A stretch of 6,632 nucleotides of DNA, from the NCBI GenBank assembly GCA_021443945.1, contig JABUSF010000007.1, forward strand, positions 30,760 to 37,391. The letters are read 5' to 3'. A program made the position numbers and the translations under genes. The DNA is from Ileibacterium sp. Lineage in GTDB: Bacteria; Bacillota_I; Bacilli_A; Erysipelotrichales; Erysipelotrichaceae. Below, piece by piece: positions 1-4,859 of this stretch; position 1 is the stretch's first letter, and every line of letters begins with the position of its first letter. The notes beneath the pieces were generated by a model that saw only the letters and a program-made list of their open reading frames with translations, did not search any database and was not told the DNA's origin.

Positions 1-521
1 GCCAGTCGAACTGTATTGGGATCATTGCCGTTCAGCACCAGAGTTCCTTTGAATTCAGGAAGAACCTTTTCAATGGAGGCAATGAGCTGTTCCATTTCTC
101 TGGCCCGGTCCAGCTGGTCTCTGAAGAAGTTGGTCACGACCAGAGCAGAGACAGGAATATAGGGAAGGACATGACGAATATTCAGCTCATCCACTTCCAA
201 CACAACTGCATCTGCATTGACCATCCCGTTCATGGATGCATTTTCCAGCAGAACGGTTGCAATTCCGGCTTTCAAGTTGTCTCCCTTTCGATTGGAAACA
301 ACTTTTTTACCGCTCTGCTCAAAGGCAGAAGCAATCAGATTTGCTGTGGATGTTTTACCGTTGGTTCCTGTCACCAGAATGACAGGCCCGGAAAACTTCA
401 GCTGCTGTAAGATATTGGGATCCAGTTTCAGGCCAATGGTCCCGGGAAGAGAACCTCCCCGGCCTACCATCTTTAACAAAGCTGCACTGGATTTTGTTGC
501 GAATAAAGATAAAAGATTCAT
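1..521 (-). CDS. murT: MurT, lipid II isoglutaminyl synthase subunit (N-terminal part)
   Basis: Mur-ligase-like subunit that, with the glutaminase GatD, amidates the D-Glu of the lipid II stem peptide to D-isoglutamine in the cytoplasm. 173 complete codons are visible; the C-terminal half runs off the window, since MurT is usually about 430-450 aa. Seen: the ATP-binding P-loop TGTNGKTS at residues 51-58, EVDE at 109-112, NFFRDQLDR at 131-139 (very typical of MurT) and NGNDPN at 164-169. The start ATG at 521 has TTGAGGT seven bases upstream. The P-loop reads GKTST where many relatives have GKTTT, a conservative change. The family's cysteine-rich zinc region and the DUF1727 C-terminus would lie outside. 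gatD normally follows murT directly and would be to the left of base 1. Identification is by motif recognition and is firm. Confidence 0.93.
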   Translation of the reverse strand, partial: MNLLSLFATKSSAALLKMVGRGGSLPGTIGLKLDPNILQQLKFSGPVILVTGTNGKTSTANLIASAFEQSGKKVVSNRKGDNLKAGIATVLLENASMNGMVNADAVVLEVDELNIRHVLPYIPVSALVVTNFFRDQLDRAREMEQLIASIEKVLPEFKGTLVLNGNDPNTVRL

Positions 522-555
522 TTGGTTTACCTCAACAAACAGTTTAATGTTTTTT

Positions 556-586
556 ATTATCTTTGTCATATTGATTCACATTGCAA
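556..586 (-). promoter_or_regulatory. Candidate promoter of murT
   Basis: On the minus strand a -35-like TTGCAA (581-586) and a -10-like GATAAT (556-561) lie 19 bases apart, just upstream of the murT ribosome binding site and just downstream of the preceding gene's terminator. The spacer is longer than the ideal 17, so this is tentative. The terminator at 591-616 means murT needs its own promoter in this short gap. Confidence 0.35.
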
Positions 587-590
587 AGAA

Positions 591-616
591 AAAAGCCGTC
601 TGGGGGGACGGCTTTT
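591..616 (-). terminator. Rho-independent terminator of the 86-aa gene
   Basis: Perfect 10-bp inverted repeat AAAAGCCGTC (591-600) / GACGGCTTTT (607-616) with loop TGGGGG. Read on the minus strand it ends in a run of six T before CTTTGC, 40 bases after the stop codon of the gene at 656-916. Confidence 0.9.
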
Positions 617-655
617 AGGGCAACGATTAAGTGTTCAATTTATGCTTTTTCGAAA

Positions 656-916
656 TTATTCGATAGCAGCAAGAGCTTTTTCAGCAATTGCAACTTTTGC
701 AGCTTCAGCAGCAGCAGCGTCTGCATTGCCTTCAGCAGCGTGTTTCTTTTCCCAACCCTTCAGAGTTGCGATTCTTTCATCAAGACGATCTTTAGCAGTC
801 TGAGCATATTTGCCAGTTTCGTCGAAATGAGCTGTCAGATCAGCAATAATTTCATCACCGTATTCTGTTCCGCCTACAGCTGCTTTTAATGCGTTTGTGA
901 ATTCTTCTTTAGTCAT
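656..916 (-). CDS. Small acidic alanine-rich helical protein, 86 aa
   Basis: Function not recognised. The protein is soluble, rich in Ala, Glu, Asp and Lys, and should be almost wholly helical. Residues 1-35 (MTKEEFTNALKAAV, then EIIADLTAHFDETG) recall the opening of HAAS/DUF1700-type helical domains (MxKEEFLxxLxxxL...EIxxDxxxHF), but this is only a resemblance. Residues 60-86 are an Ala/Glu helix of low complexity. There is no signal peptide, membrane segment or Cys. Start: ATG at 916 preceded by a strong AGAAGGAGGT, 11 bases upstream, a little far. An ATG nearer the Shine-Dalgarno opens only a five-codon frame. The gene is a single unit: a hairpin terminator lies 40 bases past the stop and a long AT-rich gap lies upstream. 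The strong ribosome site and the frequent GCA/GCT alanine codons suggest high expression, which is an inference. Confidence 0.8.
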   Translation of the reverse strand: MTKEEFTNALKAAVGGTEYGDEIIADLTAHFDETGKYAQTAKDRLDERIATLKGWEKKHAAEGNADAAAAEAAKVAIAEKALAAIE

Positions 917-1141
917 ATTCTTTCATGACCTCCTTCTGTATGGCTTTATGTTAGTCCCTGAAGGCTCGAAATACTTTTTATATGACCAGAAAAGTTCCGA
1001 TTTTTTGTTGGTGTTTTAAAACGGAATAGAATGCTTATATCATCTTATATGATTTATATTGCATCTATTTGCATAAGAAGCAGATGTTTACTGTCCAGAC
1101 TTTTGCCCAGCTTGTATTATTTTTGGGTGAACCGCACTGAT

Positions 1142-1171
1142 TTGCTTCTTAAAAAGGAACACTTGTATAAT
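1142..1171 (+). promoter_or_regulatory. Promoter-like site facing right
   Basis: TTGCTT (1142-1147), an 18-base spacer, then a perfect TATAAT (1166-1171). Transcription would start near 1178 and run antisense to the decayed coding stretch until the symmetric hairpin at 1560-1600, giving an RNA of about 420 bases. No good ribosome site and reading frame follow, so if active it would make a non-coding RNA. Chance matches are common in AT-rich DNA. Confidence 0.35.
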
Positions 1172-1232
1172 TATCACGTTCAATACGCAATGCTTTTGCA
1201 TTTATCCTTTTTATAAATTGCAATTATTGCGG

Positions 1233-1551
1233 TTAATTTTCACCCCTCTGCCTGTTCCTGATCTTCTGCAGTCCTTCAGAGAACCGTTTCATGACCTGCT
1301 GTTCTTGCGGAACATTCCGCAGATCTTACCCGAAGAATTGAAGGATGTTCGTTCAGCCTTCCGACATCTTTTCTTCCACCTGAATTCTCTTTGGTCCACG
1401 CTGTCTTTATCGATCTGTCCAGCAAACTCTTCCTTTAAAAGGCATTCTCCATGGATGGGATGGCCTCATTTTCCCGGTTTGAACGATCATCATTCATTTC
1501 TGTATGAATGAGACCACCGCTGCCGCTCAAAAAGAAGCCTTTTGGTTTCCC
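1233..1551 (-). pseudogene. Possible frameshifted gene remnant, unknown product
   Basis: Protein-like sequence appears in turn in all three minus-strand frames. Frame one (1551-1435) reads GKPKGFFLSGSGGLIHTEMN and on to SMENAF, then TAA. One base back, frame two continues at 1438 as LKEEFAGQIDKDSVDQ and stops at 1289-1291. A further base back, frame three gives RIQVEEKMSEG (1388-1356), hits TGA and TAA, then runs open from 1325 as DLRNVPQEQQVMKRFSEGLQ to a TAA at 1233-1235. Each of the first two switches equals loss of one base, the first at a T run. No ribosome site precedes it, and its upstream side ends at the exonuclease terminator, so the 5' part may be missing. I do not recognise the family. 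Chance is not excluded: the stretch is short and no homolog comparison was possible. Confidence 0.42.
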
Positions 1552-1559
1552 TCAGAATG

Positions 1560-1600
1560 AAAAAAGTCCATTTCGATCAAATCTCGAAATGGACTTTTTT
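1560..1600. terminator. Strong symmetric terminator of the exonuclease gene
   Basis: Perfect 17-bp stem: 1560-1576 pairs with 1584-1600, loop TCAAATC. It is flanked by A6 on one side and T6 on the other, so it can work in both directions. On the minus strand it begins at the last base of the exonuclease stop codon (TGA at 1600-1602). Confidence 0.92.
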
Positions 1601-2607
1601 CAGCTCTCTGCACTCACCTGGCTGGATTTCTGCTTCTTTTTTAAACGCTGCAGAGCCCTGCGCAGAGGATAATAATTGCCTTTGCTTTTTCGCATCCGGG
1701 CAATTCCGGAATTTAAGACGCGCATGGCTTCCGGCACCATGCCAAGTTCTTCGTAGGTTTCCGCGAGTTTCAGGTAAATTCCCATGCTTTTGCTTTTCTT
1801 TGCAATGGCGATTTCATAATTCAGAACCACACCAAAATAATCTCCATGCCGATAGCATCGGTCGCCTTTAATCTCTGCTGTATTTTTCTGAATGTTGGCC
1901 GCTTCATCCTTTAAGGCAATTTGCTTTTTGACCTGAGCAAGATACTGTCTGACTTCAGCAGCCGATGGACGGTTCTTTGGAAGAACCACCTTATGCTTTC
2001 TGGCAGGAATGGGTTTGATAAAGGACTGAATGTCCAGATCATGGTAGTTTTCCATAAACCGAATAATTTCATAGCAGGCGTTGACATCACTTTCCGGATT
2101 GTGATGATTGAGATAAATACCCAGTCTTCTGGCAATATTGTCCAGTTTCAGATCCCCTTTCTGCTGGGATCCTTTGAAATAGAAATCAGACATAATGTCC
2201 ATCGTATCAATATAATACTGGGCTCCGATTTTTTTCTGCAGCCTGGAAAGATCTTTGTTCAAAACAGAAATATCGCTGTTGGTGTTGTGAGCAGCGATAA
2301 TGTAATCTTTGGAAAAATATTTTCCATAGTCTTTCCAGAAGGCGGACAGCGTTCGGGCCTGCAAAACATCTTTTCGCCGTATGCCATGAATCTTAATGTT
2401 GGCGCTGGAGAAATAGGTTTTTGGATTAATCAGTTCGGTATGTCTCAGAACTTCCTTTTGATCTTCCACCACAATCATGGAAATTGCACAAATGCAGTTG
2501 TTGTTCAGGTTCGGGATTTCAACGTCCACGAATGTGAATTTGCCTGGAAATGGGAAATCGTATTCACTATATGCGTTCACAGAATCATTATACACAAAAG
2601 ATATCAA
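1600..2607 (-). CDS. DEDDh-type 3'-5' exonuclease with C-terminal TPR-like region
   Basis: DnaQ-like exonuclease, expected to remove nucleotides from DNA or RNA 3' ends with two metal ions. Residues about 24-185 form the nuclease domain: motif I FVDVE (D28, E30), motif II AHNTNSD (D112), motif III HNPESD (H169, D174). All five DEDDh residues are present, so it should be active. LKLDNIARRLGI (153-164) is also typical of the fold. After a basic linker, residues about 240-305 read as two TPR-like helix pairs (GDYFGVVLNYEIAIAK; YLKLAETYEELGMVPEAM), and the tail is Lys/Arg-rich. Family members of about 180-200 aa lack this part, so this is a two-domain form. No in-frame ATG precedes motif I; the coordinate given uses TTG at 2607. 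GTG at 2595 is an alternative; a good GGAGG sits 2 bases from the TTG and 14 from the GTG. It is a single gene bounded by terminators. The cellular target is unknown. Confidence 0.87.
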   Translation of the reverse strand: MISFVYNDSVNAYSEYDFPFPGKFTFVDVEIPNLNNNCICAISMIVVEDQKEVLRHTELINPKTYFSSANIKIHGIRRKDVLQARTLSAFWKDYGKYFSKDYIIAAHNTNSDISVLNKDLSRLQKKIGAQYYIDTMDIMSDFYFKGSQQKGDLKLDNIARRLGIYLNHHNPESDVNACYEIIRFMENYHDLDIQSFIKPIPARKHKVVLPKNRPSAAEVRQYLAQVKKQIALKDEAANIQKNTAEIKGDRCYRHGDYFGVVLNYEIAIAKKSKSMGIYLKLAETYEELGMVPEAMRVLNSGIARMRKSKGNYYPLRRALQRLKKKQKSSQVSAES

Positions 2608-2619
2608 AACCTCCGTCCC

Positions 2620-2648
2620 GCAGATTCACCCAGATGCCGCACTGTCAA
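2620..2648 (-). promoter_or_regulatory. Weak candidate promoter of the exonuclease gene
   Basis: A perfect -35 TTGACA (2643-2648, minus strand) lies just past the terminator of the upstream gene, but at 17 bases the -10 position reads ATCTGC, a poor match. An activator or a different -10 would be needed. The promoter must lie near here because the gap between genes is only about 80 bases. Confidence 0.25.
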
Positions 2649-2657
2649 AAACGCTGC

Positions 2658-2682
2658 AAAAAAGGCCGGATCTCGCCGGCCT
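2658..2682 (-). terminator. Terminator of the DUF1292 gene
   Basis: Stem AGGCCGG (2663-2669) / CCGGCCT (2676-2682) with a 6-base loop. On the minus strand it is followed by six T (2663-2658) and starts seven bases after the stop of the gene at 2690-2965. Confidence 0.9.
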
Positions 2683-2689
2683 GAAAAGC

Positions 2690-2965
2690 TTATTGTTCCT
2701 CGAGCTGCTTCTGCATCTCTTCCAGAATGTGGTAGACAGCATCCCACTCATCTTCTTCAATGGGAGCCAGCGTGTTTTGCGGGTCCGCTGGGTCAAAGCT
2801 GGCCGCGGAGAGAGAGGTTCCTCCGTTTTTTGCAGGGGAATAATCAGTAAAAACTACATATTCTTTTCCGTTTTCCTTATTGTGAAAGGCAAACAGGATA
2901 TCAAATTCTTTTGTTTCTCCGTTTTCAGCTGTAATGGTAAAGGTCTTTTTTTCAGGATCAATCAT
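2690..2965 (-). CDS. DUF1292 family protein, 91 aa
   Basis: Small cytosolic protein of the DUF1292 family, widespread in Bacillota, with no settled biochemical function. Seen: an N-terminal beta-rich part (FTITAENGETKEFDILFAF, residues 9-27), the family's hallmark NGKEYVVFTDYS (32-43), SFDPADP (56-62) and PIEEDEWDAVYHILEEMQ (69-86), which matches the usual C-terminal helix after 'PIExDEEWxxI'. Length is normal for the family. The ATG at 2965 has AGGAGG eight bases upstream. In many Bacillota a DUF1292 gene follows the Holliday-junction resolvase-like yqgF/ruvX; that partner is not here. Instead it follows a HAD phosphatase across a hairpin with a T run that abuts its ribosome site, so its expression may depend on read-through. 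A terminator follows. Confidence 0.88.
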   Translation of the reverse strand: MIDPEKKTFTITAENGETKEFDILFAFHNKENGKEYVVFTDYSPAKNGGTSLSAASFDPADPQNTLAPIEEDEWDAVYHILEEMQKQLEEQ

Positions 2966-2980
2966 ACCTGCATCCTCCTG

Positions 2981-3027
2981 AAAAAAGCATACCGGATTTT
3001 GGATTCTTTCCCCCCTGGAATGCTTTT
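2981..3027 (-). terminator. Hairpin with T run between HAD and DUF1292 genes
   Basis: AAAAGCAT (2983-2990) pairs with ATGCTTTT (3020-3027), extended after one mismatch by CCGG (2992-2995) against CTGG (3015-3018), one pair being G-U. The loop is long and contains G6 on the minus strand. On the minus strand six T follow directly (2986-2981), and then comes CAGGAGG, the ribosome site of the next gene. The hairpin overlaps the HAD stop codon (3026-3028). It could be an ordinary terminator or a partial one (attenuator), as I see no separate promoter for the next gene. Confidence 0.65.
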
Positions 3028-3655
3028 AATCTTTTTTGGCAAAGACCTGCTTCACCATGGCCGGCAGCTCTGACAGGCTGTCCACCGCATCGGGACACTG
3101 AACCTGTCCAAACCCATATCGGGCAAAGATAAAGGGAATGCCCGCTTTGACGGAAGAATTGTAGTCTCCTTCAATATCCCCCACATACAAAGCCTCATCG
3201 ATGCTGTTTTTCTCCATTAAGCAGCGGATATTTTCGTCCTTGTATAAGTTTGTATCTCCATAACAGAGAATATCATCAAAGTATTTTTCAAAACGGTGGG
3301 CCTTCAAAAAGGCTTCGATGTATCCGGACTGGCAGTTGGATACAATCGCCAGAAAATAATCTTTCTTTAACGTCTTCAGGGTTTCTTCCAGACCTTCAAA
3401 CAGATGGCCGCCATGCTCTGCCAGATATTCATTTTCATGATCCGTGCATTTTTTGAGTGCAGCATCCGGATCTTCTGCGTTTGGGTAGACCCGTTTGGCA
3501 ATTTCATCCATGGGAAGTCCCATCAAAGCCATCACTTCCTCTTTGCTCATTTGCGGCTCATTCTGCAAAGCAAAGACTTCATTCCAGGCTTCAGTGATCT
3601 GATCTGTGGAATCCCAGAGAGTTCCGTCCAGATCAAAAATAACAGCTTGTTTCAT
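3026..3655 (-). CDS. HAD-superfamily phosphatase, 209 aa
   Basis: Haloacid dehalogenase-type hydrolase that removes phosphate from a small molecule through an aspartyl-phosphate. Motif I IFDLDGTLWDS (nucleophile D8, D10), motif II VSNC (S106), motif III Lys in LYKDE (K139), motif IV YVGDIEGD (D160, D164). A helical cap of about residues 15-90 follows motif I, as in phosphoglycolate phosphatase and beta-phosphoglucomutase-like enzymes (subfamily IA); the substrate cannot be told from sequence. Start: ATG at 3655, seven bases after the stop of the upstream membrane-protein gene, with AGGA about 11 bases before. A frame extension to an ATG at 3697 would overlap the upstream gene and adds only a lysine-rich stretch (KFGRRKKKRNKND), so I reject it. 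The tight spacing implies one transcript and probable translational coupling with the gene at 3663-4181. Confidence 0.9.
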   Translation of the reverse strand: MKQAVIFDLDGTLWDSTDQITEAWNEVFALQNEPQMSKEEVMALMGLPMDEIAKRVYPNAEDPDAALKKCTDHENEYLAEHGGHLFEGLEETLKTLKKDYFLAIVSNCQSGYIEAFLKAHRFEKYFDDILCYGDTNLYKDENIRCLMEKNSIDEALYVGDIEGDYNSSVKAGIPFIFARYGFGQVQCPDAVDSLSELPAMVKQVFAKKD

Positions 3656-3662
3656 ATCGTTT

Positions 3663-4181
3663 TTATTCCTTTTCTTTTTTCTTCTCCCAAATTTCAAGGA
3701 GCAGCGGTGTGCTGGCTGTCTGAAATTTCATTTTTCTCTTATTGACAGACACTTCCACCCCTGTGGAGGTGGGCTTCATCGACACCAGAAAGACTGGATG
3801 GTCAAAACGAAACTCTTCTGATCGGAAAGCCAGACGCTTGCTGGTCAGATACATCATCCCCGCTTTTCCTCCGTAATAATCCTGGGCTGCCTGATCGTAC
3901 CACCAGACCACTTCCCTTTTCTGCATGTCCAGTCCCGGCGCACCGTTCAGCCATTTTCCATCCTTTAAGTTTTGAATGGTTTCCGGTTCCAGACGGGATT
4001 CCAGGGCGATCTGTCTGCTGATCTGTTTTTTGGAATCCCGAAAGAAAAGAAGTGTGAAAAAAGCACCGCCAAACAGCCAGTATACACAATTGGCGGCTTC
4101 TCCGGTAAAAATTTCCAGTGCAGCAAATCCATAGCAAAGAACCATGCCGCACAGAAAGACGGTTTTCATTGTTTGTTTCAT
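3663..4181 (-). CDS. Membrane-anchored protein with GRAM/PH-like domain, 172 aa
   Basis: Residues about 6-25 and 31-47 are two hydrophobic helices joined by a short loop (FTGEAANC), giving an N-terminal hairpin in the membrane. The rest is cytosolic by the positive-inside rule (FFRDSKKQISRQ follows helix two). Residues about 85-165 look like a bacterial GRAM/PH-like beta domain: GKAGMMYLTSKRLAFR (105-120) matches the 'GxLyLTxxRLxF' strand pair, and a late strand KRKMKFQTAS (148-157) plus helix PLLLEIWEKKKE close it. Such domains often bind lipid or partner proteins; the role here is unknown. It is the first gene of a unit with the HAD enzyme. No ribosome site precedes ATG 4181 or the in-frame ATG at 4169; a promoter-like element placed so that transcription begins at the ATG suggests a leaderless message (see promoter entry). 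Confidence 0.78.
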   Translation of the reverse strand: MKQTMKTVFLCGMVLCYGFAALEIFTGEAANCVYWLFGGAFFTLLFFRDSKKQISRQIALESRLEPETIQNLKDGKWLNGAPGLDMQKREVVWWYDQAAQDYYGGKAGMMYLTSKRLAFRSEEFRFDHPVFLVSMKPTSTGVEVSVNKRKMKFQTASTPLLLEIWEKKKEKE

Positions 4182-4199
4182 GCTGTTTATGATAACAGC
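4182..4199. repeat. Inverted repeat abutting the start codon
   Basis: GCTGTT (4182-4187) / AACAGC (4194-4199), perfect six-base arms with spacer TATGAT. It ends one base before the ATG at 4181 and covers the proposed -10 box, so it could be an operator that a dimeric repressor covers. Short repeats like this also occur by chance. Confidence 0.4.
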
Positions 4200-4217
4200 C
4201 TTGGCCTGTTTGGATAA
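4189..4217 (-). promoter_or_regulatory. Extended -10 promoter, probably leaderless start
   Basis: On the minus strand: TTATCC (4212-4217), a 17-base spacer, then TGT-TATCAT with the -10 at 4189-4194 and the extended TG motif. The predicted first base is A4181, which is also the first base of the ATG. A second -10-like TATAAA (4234-4239), without a clear -35, would instead give a leader of about 45 bases, again lacking a ribosome site. Confidence 0.42.
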
Positions 4218-4248
4218 GAGGAAATCGATTTGTTTTATACATCTCAGA

Positions 4249-4287
4249 GGATTGAAAGGGATTGAAAAAGTGTATGAATTTGCATAC
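4249..4287. repeat. Direct repeats and an operator-like inverted repeat
   Basis: GGATTGAAA occurs twice, at 4249-4257 and 4259-4267, one base apart (10-base period, one helical turn). Next to it GTATG (4272-4276) / CATAC (4283-4287) forms an inverted repeat with a 6-base spacer. Both lie between the divergent promoters of the membrane-protein gene and the 55-aa gene, a position suited to regulator binding. No regulator is assigned. Confidence 0.35.
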
Positions 4288-4335
4288 CGCCAAATAAAGA
4301 GAGCATTAATATTGCATTCATAAAAAGAGTCCCAA

Positions 4336-4364
4336 AAGACGGCAGAAAGATGGACTGCTATATT
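4336..4364 (+). promoter_or_regulatory. Extended -10 promoter of the 55-aa gene
   Basis: AAGACG (4336-4341, matching the GAC core of the -35), a 17-base spacer, then TGC-TATATT with the -10 at 4359-4364. Transcription would start near 4371, leaving a leader of about 27 bases that carries the ribosome site AGGAG (4383-4387). This placement also rules out an in-frame ATG at 4350 as the start. Confidence 0.55.
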
Positions 4365-4397
4365 GAAATTGTCAAAAGACAGAGGAGAAGATGTGCG

Positions 4398-4565
4398 ATG
4401 AATGATATTGTTTCAGATGTTTTATTGTTCCAGAATAATGATTTTTACGCAGATTCTGCCAGCGGCGGAATGTTCGAGATTCATGCCCTGAATCCTCAGT
4501 CTATGCTGCAGTCTTTAATGGACACGTATTCCATGAATGAATTAAGCGACTGCAATCTTCACTGA
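4398..4565 (+). CDS. Isolated 55-aa peptide gene, unknown function
   Basis: I do not recognise the family. The product is acidic, with an N-terminal hydrophobic patch (IVSDVLLF, residues 4-11), a Gly-Gly pair at 23-24, one Cys at 52 and a C-terminal DCNLH. It is rich in Asn, Asp, Ser and Met (five Met besides the start). There is no clear signal peptide or membrane helix. Start chosen at ATG 4398: AGGAG ends ten bases before it, while the in-frame ATG at 4350 lies inside the promoter and has no ribosome site. The gene stands alone on the plus strand among minus-strand genes, with a good promoter 34 bases upstream and a textbook terminator 14 bases after the stop, which is the best evidence that it is real. 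The Gly-Gly pair could suggest a leader-core cut as in some exported peptides, but the usual leader residues before GG are absent and no processing or transport gene is nearby. Confidence 0.72.
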   Translation: MNDIVSDVLLFQNNDFYADSASGGMFEIHALNPQSMLQSLMDTYSMNELSDCNLH

Positions 4566-4578
4566 TCATGCTCCAGCG

Positions 4579-4605
4579 GGATTTCCATCAGGAAATCCTT
4601 TTTTT
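4579..4605 (+). terminator. Terminator of the 55-aa gene
   Basis: Perfect 8-bp stem GGATTTCC (4579-4586) / GGAAATCC (4591-4598), tetraloop ATCA, followed on the plus strand by seven T (4599-4605). Confidence 0.92.
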
Positions 4606-4632
4606 CTTTCAGACACCTTCCCAAAAAGAAAC

Positions 4633-4655
4633 AAAGCAGGTTTAGAACCTGCTTT
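4633..4655 (-). terminator. Terminator of the minus-strand two-gene unit
   Basis: Perfect 10-bp stem AAAGCAGGTT (4633-4642) / AACCTGCTTT (4646-4655), loop TAG. On the minus strand TTTGTTTCTTTTT follows, 22 bases after the stop of the gene at 4677-4859. It backs onto the plus-strand terminator at 4579-4605, so the two genes are insulated from each other. Confidence 0.9.
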
Positions 4656-4676
4656 ATTTCCGATCGAGATTAGCAT

Positions 4677-4859
4677 TTACGCCTTGTTTTTTTCTGTTCC
4701 TTTAAAAATCATCACGAATACAGAGATGATGGCCAGAATGGCAGAGATGCTGCCTAAGGCAGCCATAAACCATTTCTTTTTCTGAAGATTGCTGATGACT
4801 GCAAATATTGATCCTGCAGCCGAGCAAATGGTGGAAATTAAAGCGAAATTCAAATTCAT
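4677..4859 (-). CDS. Small two-helix membrane protein, 60 aa
   Basis: Function not recognised. Two hydrophobic helices, about residues 4-24 and 30-53, are joined by the basic turn NLQKKKW. The C-terminus is short and charged (KGTEKNKA). The basic loop predicts both ends outside, though the lysine-rich tail conflicts with that. The size and shape resemble holin-like or small stress membrane proteins, but no motif supports either. The ATG at 4859 has GGGAGG only two bases upstream, which is unusually close; the TTG at codon 3 (4853) is eight bases from the same site and is a plausible true start. The gene lies 39 bases after the 156-aa gene with no terminator between, so the two probably share a transcript. 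A TACAAT at 4887-4892 could add a weak internal promoter. Confidence 0.75.
   Translation of the reverse strand: MNLNFALISTICSAAGSIFAVISNLQKKKWFMAALGSISAILAIISVFVMIFKGTEKNKA

Larger units (their letters stand above)
917..1559. other. Long intergenic stretch without an intact gene
   Basis: About 640 bases lie between the 86-aa gene and the exonuclease terminator. The part at 940-1230 is AT-rich, with repeated motifs such as ATATAAG occurring twice around 1033-1050 (minus strand), and it should contain the promoter of the 86-aa gene, though I cannot pick a convincing -35/-10 pair. The part at 1233-1551 looks like decayed coding sequence on the minus strand (separate entry). A promoter-like site faces right at 1142-1171 (separate entry). 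The open plus-strand frame over 1218-1511 starts with TTG, has no ribosome site and runs antisense to the decayed coding sequence, so I do not call it a gene. Confidence 0.6.

Noticed and set aside
171..618. Plus-strand frames opposite murT
   Set aside because: They are shadows of the murT reading frame, whose P-loop and NFFRDQLDR motifs are unambiguous.
1218..1511. Plus-strand frame of 97 codons beginning with TTG
   Set aside because: No ribosome site, Pro/Leu/Phe-rich product typical of an antisense frame, and it is opposite the decayed minus-strand coding sequence.
1921..2850. Long plus-strand open frame of about 309 codons
   Set aside because: It lies antisense to the exonuclease, whose catalytic motifs are all intact, and then crosses that gene's promoter region and the DUF1292 terminator. 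No ribosome site and no recognisable protein pattern.
2477..3073. Plus-strand frame of about 198 codons
   Set aside because: Antisense to parts of three minus-strand features (exonuclease start, DUF1292, HAD end), without a ribosome site or domain.
3802..4293. Second minus-strand frame of about 163 codons overlapping the GRAM-like gene
   Set aside because: It is another frame of the same DNA, starts inside the repeat region with no ribosome site, and its product is rich in Cys, Arg and Gln without a domain, while the other frame has two clear membrane helices and a GRAM-like motif.
4566..4660. Two close hairpins as a possible repeat or riboswitch element
   Set aside because: Each is a simple terminator with its own T run, one per strand, fitting the converging genes; no conserved aptamer-like core is visible.
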